From: Verrucomicrobiota bacterium
GTDB taxonomy: Bacteria > Verrucomicrobiota > Verrucomicrobiia > Limisphaerales > JAFGQR01
Assembly: GCA_016935555.1 (NCBI GenBank)
Contig: JAFGQR010000147.1
Span: 1 to 46,108 of the forward strand
Direction: 5' to 3'
DNA: 46,108 nt
Shown: positions 42,942-46,108 of the stretch, one piece after another
Numbering within the stretch: the first letter of the stretch is position 1
Layout: the number at the start of each line of letters is the position of its first letter
Translations under genes and position numbers: made by a program
The notes under the pieces: model-generated
What the model saw: the letters and a program-made list of their open reading frames with translations, nothing else
Database searches by the model: none
What the model was told of the DNA's origin: nothing

Positions 42942-43485
42942 CTAAGGCACTGCCGCTTTGGGGAGGATTCATGTCCTTACTGTTGGCCTGCTCCTTGTGC
43001 TGCATTGGCTTGCGGGCCGTCTCAACAGTGGAGTATCTCCAGAGCCGCATGGTGTCGGTCTGGCAAACCACGGAAAGCGGCCTCTGCGGGCGTGCCCCGA
43101 TAACAGCCACACGGAGGGCAGAGGAGCAGCAAGTATGCAGGCATCGCCCTCATTACCAGCGACTTAGTGCCTAGTGGCACTTCCGCCGGCGGAACTCAGC
43201 CAGACCGCATTCCTCAGTCGCATGTGTCGGCAATTGTCGGCAAGGGATTTGGGCCCGAACATTCTAACCCGCGCCTCCGCAACCCCACCTCAATGGCAGT
43301 TGGGATTGGGGTTATCTGGCACGAGAGTGCCAATGGATCCGGGGCGCACAGCGGTCATCCAAAACCCCGGAGAGGATGGGATCTGCCACGCCGATGGGCG
43401 CCAAGTTCCACGACATTCCCTGGCGCGTGGTGAGGTATGTGATCGCAAACCTCAATCGGTATTGGCCCAGAAGAACCTGAGTTAA

Positions 43486-43564
43486 GGCATAAAAATGGCG
43501 GGCAAAAAAATGCGGGGGGGGGGCAGTACGGGTTTCTGATTTTTGTGCCCGCAATCTTTCTGCC
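43486..43564. repeat. Inverted repeat flanking a G10 run
   Basis: The left arm (43486-43511) and the reverse complement of the right arm (43539-43564) agree at 22 of 26 positions. Each arm holds two near-copies of a GGCA(n)AAAAAT-type unit joined by GCGGGCA. The 27-base loop includes ten consecutive G (43514-43523). It is likely a dispersed intergenic element or the eroded end of one. No coding sequence is inside. Confidence 0.6.
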
Positions 43565-43913
43565 TTCACCACGTTGGTTTGTTACGTGGCAGTGTGCAGC
43601 CCAGTTCCCGCCGACTTCCAGGAAGCAGCTTGCAGGCGTGCGAGGAGCAACGGGGAATGAAGCAGAACACTGGGGGAAGAAAGATGAAGGGGTGAGGCAA
43701 CCACCGCTTCACTTTCTGTTCCCCCGCCACCGGCTGGATTGAGTTATGGGGGGGGAGTGGAGCCATCGTCGCTGATGCCTGCGGAAAGTCCGTCCATGCT
43801 GCGAGCTACCCATGGCGTGGAGCTTCACGACTGAGGGGCGTGTCACCGCGGTGGAAGCCCCGGGGGCGTGACCCGATACGCCCCCAGCCAGAAGACAGTT
43901 GGTGTTCTTCGGA

Positions 43914-43933
43914 GCGCGGCATGGATGCCGCGC
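43914..43933. repeat. 9-bp perfect hairpin
   Basis: GCGCGGCAT-GG-ATGCCGCGC has a perfect stem with a two-base spacer, about 100 bases upstream of the DUF1080 gene start. It may be a palindromic binding site or a repetitive extragenic palindrome; there is no U-run for a terminator. Confidence 0.5.
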
Positions 43934-44030
43934 ACCGGGCACGGCCGGCAACGCGGGGATGCGCTGGGCTGCATCGGGCGCCCCGCATTTGTGCTCGACA
44001 CGCTCCAGCCGGTCATGGTGCCCTGTGGGC

Positions 44031-44744
44031 ATGCGACGTGACCCCCATTGGCTTGTGGCCGCCATTCTGGCCGCCAGTTTCTTCCACGGCATCGCTCCCC
44101 TCCGTGGCGCCGAACCCGAGCCCGGGTTCCTCTCGATGTTCAACGGCAAGGATCTCACCGGCTGGGAAGGCAAGCCGGGCTGGTGGTCGGTGATCGACGG
44201 CGCCATCACCTCCGAAAGCACGCCCGAAAAACCCTGCACCAATGCCCATTACCTGGTGTGGCGCGGCGGCACCCCCGGCGACTTCGATCTCCGGCTCGAA
44301 TACCGGCTGGTGGGCGGCAACTCCGGCATTCAGTTCCGGAGCCGGGAACTGCCCAACTGGGACACGTCCGGTTACCAGGCCGACATGGAAGCGGGCGACC
44401 AGTGGACGGGCTGTCTGTTCGAACACACCCGCGGCGGCGTGTCCATGCGGGGCCAGAAGGTGACGATCGATTCCGACGGCCGGAAACACATCACCCCCAT
44501 CGGCGATCCGAAAGACCTGATGAAGTCCGTCAAGCCGAAGGACTGGAATCGATACCGCATCGTGGCGCGCGGCAGCGACGTGACCCTCGAAATCAACGGC
44601 GTCGTCATGTGCCGGGCCACCGACCGCCAAACCGGCGTCGCCGCCCGCCGCGGCGTCATCGCCCTCCAGATGCACCCCGGTCCCCCCATGAAAGTCCAGT
44701 TCCGAAACCTCCGGATCCGGCTCCTTGACGGGACACCCAAGTAG
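44031..44744 (+). CDS. Secreted single-domain DUF1080 protein
   Basis: 237 residues from the ATG at 44031, with a signal peptide (HWLVAAILAASFFHGIAPLRG). The remainder is one DUF1080 (3-keto-disaccharide hydrolase) domain: SMFNGKDLTGWEG, WWSVIDGAIT, GGNSGIQFRSR, GYQADMEAGDQWTGCLFE, WNRYRIVARGSDV, VIALQMHPGPPMKVQFRNLRIR. It is closer to the DUF1080 half of the DUF1080-ThuA fusion (33486-35018) than to the protein at 17702. It converges on the SIS-domain gene with eight bases between stops. The frame extends upstream into the decayed region but has no signal-like start there. Confidence 0.9.
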   Translation: MRRDPHWLVAAILAASFFHGIAPLRGAEPEPGFLSMFNGKDLTGWEGKPGWWSVIDGAITSESTPEKPCTNAHYLVWRGGTPGDFDLRLEYRLVGGNSGIQFRSRELPNWDTSGYQADMEAGDQWTGCLFEHTRGGVSMRGQKVTIDSDGRKHITPIGDPKDLMKSVKPKDWNRYRIVARGSDVTLEINGVVMCRATDRQTGVAARRGVIALQMHPGPPMKVQFRNLRIRLLDGTPK

Positions 44745-44752
44745 CGAGGGGA

Positions 44753-45889
44753 TTATTCGGTGGTGGTGATCTTGCTGGCGCGCTCGAATCGACCCGCCTC
44801 GCGCCCGTCGCGGGCGGCCAAGGCAATCGAGAGCATCTGGGCGGGCAGGATCTCGGTGATGGGCCGGAGGGCGGGAGCGGTGGGGGGCAGGGTGAAAACG
44901 GGGCCGGAAGCCACGTCGTCGGCCACCACGGCCGCGCGTCCGCCATGGCGGTTGACATCCTCGGCAAGCCGGCGGTTCAGGCGGCTGACGCGCTCGTCGC
45001 CGGCATACACCAGCACGAGCGCGCGCGGCCCCGCCATTTCGAGAGGGCCGTGACGGAAGGCGGCGCCGCTCATTCCTTCGGCGTGCCGGCGCGTGGACTC
45101 CTTGAGGATCAGCCCCGCCGTGCCGGCCGTCGCCAGCGATTCGCCCCGGCCCGTGACGAAGACGCTTTGAATGCCCTCGGTCCAGGGAATGAGTTCGGCG
45201 ACATGTTCCCGCCATCGGTCCAGGTAATCGGCCACGGCTGGCGTCGCCGCCTCGAGATCGCCAAGCGCCTTCGCCGGGTCATCCCCGCACAAGCCCGCCC
45301 CCAGCCAGTGCAGCACCGCCAGGGTCGTCACATACGACTTGCAGGCCACGGTCGCCTCGGCGCCGGCGTGCAGGAGCAGGCGCGTGCCGGCGTGCAGCCC
45401 GAGGGGCGAGTTTTCGCGGTTGGTGACCCCCAGCACGTGGCCGAATGCGGCGGCGCGCGACAGCAGGTTGACGATCTCGACACTTTCGCCGGACTGCGAA
45501 ACGGCCACCAGGAGTGTATCCGGCCGACAAAGCGTTTCAAAACCGAGCAGCAGCTCGGACGTTTCAACCCAGAACGAGTCCGTGCCGTGACGGCTCAGCG
45601 CGAGGTGCAGCGGATAGAGGGCGTAGAGCGAACTGCCCATCCCGGTCAGCACGACACGCCGCAACGCGCCGTCCGCGAGTTTGCGCTTGAGGCCGGCCAG
45701 CGAGGGGACATCGCGCAGGCCGCGCGCCGCCCGGTGGAGCGCGGCGGGCTGATCGAGGATGTCCCGCAGGTAAGGGCCTTCCACGACGGGAAGGGGCGCA
45801 GAAGCCGCCTTCGTGGCGGCCGAGGTCGCCGCGGTGCGGTCGGCGCCGGCGCTTCCGGGGCGAGGCGTGTTGGGGTCTGGGTCCGGCAT
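44753..45889 (-). CDS. SIS-domain sugar-phosphate isomerase/aminotransferase-like protein
   Basis: 378 residues. After a low-complexity Ala/Thr-rich N-terminus (1-35) come two SIS domains like the isomerase half of GlmS or the AgaS/FrlB proteins: GMGSSLYALYP (83-93), SQSGES (131-136), ACKSYVTTLAVL, then VFVTGRGESLATA and LKESTRRHAEGMSGAAFRHGPLEM. The GlmS glutaminase domain is absent. Such proteins act on fructosamine- or amino-sugar phosphates in the cytoplasm; a deglycase or ketose-aldose isomerase role is inferred. It stands at the right edge, preceded on its 5' side by a GTAA-loop hairpin and a 7-bp tandem array. Confidence 0.85.
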   Translation of the reverse strand: MPDPDPNTPRPGSAGADRTAATSAATKAASAPLPVVEGPYLRDILDQPAALHRAARGLRDVPSLAGLKRKLADGALRRVVLTGMGSSLYALYPLHLALSRHGTDSFWVETSELLLGFETLCRPDTLLVAVSQSGESVEIVNLLSRAAAFGHVLGVTNRENSPLGLHAGTRLLLHAGAEATVACKSYVTTLAVLHWLGAGLCGDDPAKALGDLEAATPAVADYLDRWREHVAELIPWTEGIQSVFVTGRGESLATAGTAGLILKESTRRHAEGMSGAAFRHGPLEMAGPRALVLVYAGDERVSRLNRRLAEDVNRHGGRAAVVADDVASGPVFTLPPTAPALRPITEILPAQMLSIALAARDGREAGRFERASKITTTE

Positions 45890-45954
45890 GCGGCAGATCC
45901 GAGAACACTTGTAGGAGTGGGAAAGACCGATGTCGAGATCGATCTGCAGAGGGG

Positions 45955-45978
45955 GTGCCGGCGGGTAACCGCCGGCAC
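45955..45978. repeat. 10-bp perfect stem with GTAA tetraloop
   Basis: GTGCCGGCGG-GTAA-CCGCCGGCAC is a perfect hairpin; as RNA the loop would be a GNRA-type tetraloop. It lies 66 bases upstream of the SIS gene start and just before the heptamer array. It may be a repetitive extragenic palindrome or a 5' leader structure. Confidence 0.65.
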
Positions 45979-45986
45979 TACCCGGA

Positions 45987-46108
45987 AACGCTGAACGCCC
46001 AACGCTGAACGCTCAACGCTGAACGCCCAACGCTCAACGCCCAACGCTCAACGCTCAACGCTCAACGCTCAACGCTCAACGCTCAACGCTCAACGCTCAA
46101 CGCTCAAC
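45987..46108. repeat. 7-bp tandem repeat array, continues past the window
   Basis: Seventeen full copies of AACGCTC and variants AACGCTG/AACGCCC run to the end of the window. The first eight units are mixed, and the last nine are all AACGCTC, so the array is more homogeneous toward the right edge. Seven bases is not a multiple of three, so copy changes would shift any reading frame; no gene is evident in it. It is not a CRISPR array because the unit is too short and there are no spacers. Confidence 0.95.

Larger units (their letters stand above)
42596..44030. other. 1.4-kb gene-poor, decayed region
   Basis: No intact gene is supported between tRNA-Glu and the DUF1080 gene. It holds a truncated gene end on the minus strand (42627-42941) and an inverted repeat around a run of ten G (43486-43564). 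There is also a compact hairpin (43914-43933) and homopolymer runs of A and G. Base composition is less GC-rich than the neighbourhood, and stop codons are frequent in all frames. A short reading of normal-looking protein (AKFHDIPWRVVRYVIANLNR...) ends at a TGA at 43478-43480 on the plus strand and may be another relic. The position beside a tRNA suggests an eroded insertion, but I found no attachment-site repeat. Confidence 0.65.

Noticed and set aside
42971..43174. 67-codon plus-strand frame with a good GGGGAGG ribosome-like site and a hydrophobic start
   Set aside because: The site is attractive, but the later protein sequence looks random, the region is decayed and competing frames are equally open. 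It is not strong enough to call.
43268..43480. Plus-strand reading ending AKFHDIPWRVVRYVIANLNR...
   Set aside because: The last 25 residues look like real protein, but there is no start, no recognised family and upstream stops; mentioned only as a possible relic.
45987..46108. Possible CRISPR array
   Set aside because: The 7-base unit is far too short and there are no spacers; it is a simple tandem repeat.

Overview
The window is GC-rich bacterial DNA that looks chromosomal, and its gene content points to Verrucomicrobiota (a Limisphaerales/Pedosphaera-like lineage is my guess). The reasons are three secreted or exported DUF1080 proteins, a secreted Gfo/Idh/MocA oxidoreductase with a Tat signal, a giant lamin-tail/CotH surface protein, HrpB, and exported proteins ending in a short W...(F/Y)YR tail. 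This is inference from family content, since no rRNA is present. No phage, plasmid, CRISPR or intact transposase genes were recognised.

Layout. 392-8812 (+): a large secreted adhesin-like protein, the helicase HrpB, then a tight cofactor operon nadC-birA-coaX (NAD, biotin, CoA). 8919-15568 (-): a putative polysaccharide-degradation operon of three exported proteins (Gfo/Idh/MocA oxidoreductase, a large unassigned glycosidase-like protein, a DUF4962/heparinase II/III-like lyase). 16062-18409 (+): an NtrC-like regulator whose phosphorylation and sigma54-contact residues are lost, then a DUF1080 protein with its own promoter. 18429-25281 (-): a same-strand run of a TPR protein, a non-canonical Ser/Thr kinase overlapping an SGNH-hydrolase/TPR protein, a membrane protein, a small zinc ribbon and Fmt. 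25339-33042 (-): a 2567-residue secreted protein with six lamin-tail domains and a CotH kinase domain. 33043-33485: an intergenic cassette of nested repeats. 33486-35860 (-): a sugar isomerase/epimerase overlapping a DUF1080-ThuA fusion, behind a promoter and a LacI-type operator-like palindrome. 35923-37767 (-): PBP4-type D,D-carboxypeptidase. 38118-40975: a methyltransferase, and convergent to it a TPR protein, a GST-like protein and an orphan. 41100-42595 (+): tyrS and tRNA-Glu(TTC). 42596-44030: gene-poor decayed DNA with a truncated gene and inverted repeats. 44031-45889: a third DUF1080 protein facing a SIS-domain sugar-phosphate protein. The window ends inside a 7-bp tandem repeat.

How the parts fit. 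Housekeeping genes (hrpB, nadC, birA, coaX, fmt, tyrS, tRNA-Glu, dacB) are interleaved with carbohydrate genes. DUF1080 (3-keto-disaccharide hydrolase), Gfo/Idh/MocA dehydrogenase, ThuA and TIM-barrel isomerase families are known from oxidative glycoside cleavage, in which a sugar is oxidised to its 3-keto form before the bond is broken. Their repeated presence here suggests a saprotrophic life on glycosides and acidic polysaccharides. The most unusual items are the phosphorylation-dead NtrC-like regulator, the atypical kinase/SGNH-TPR pair, the unassigned glycosidase-like protein, the operator-controlled isomerase/DUF1080-ThuA operon and the dense set of intergenic palindromes and repeats.
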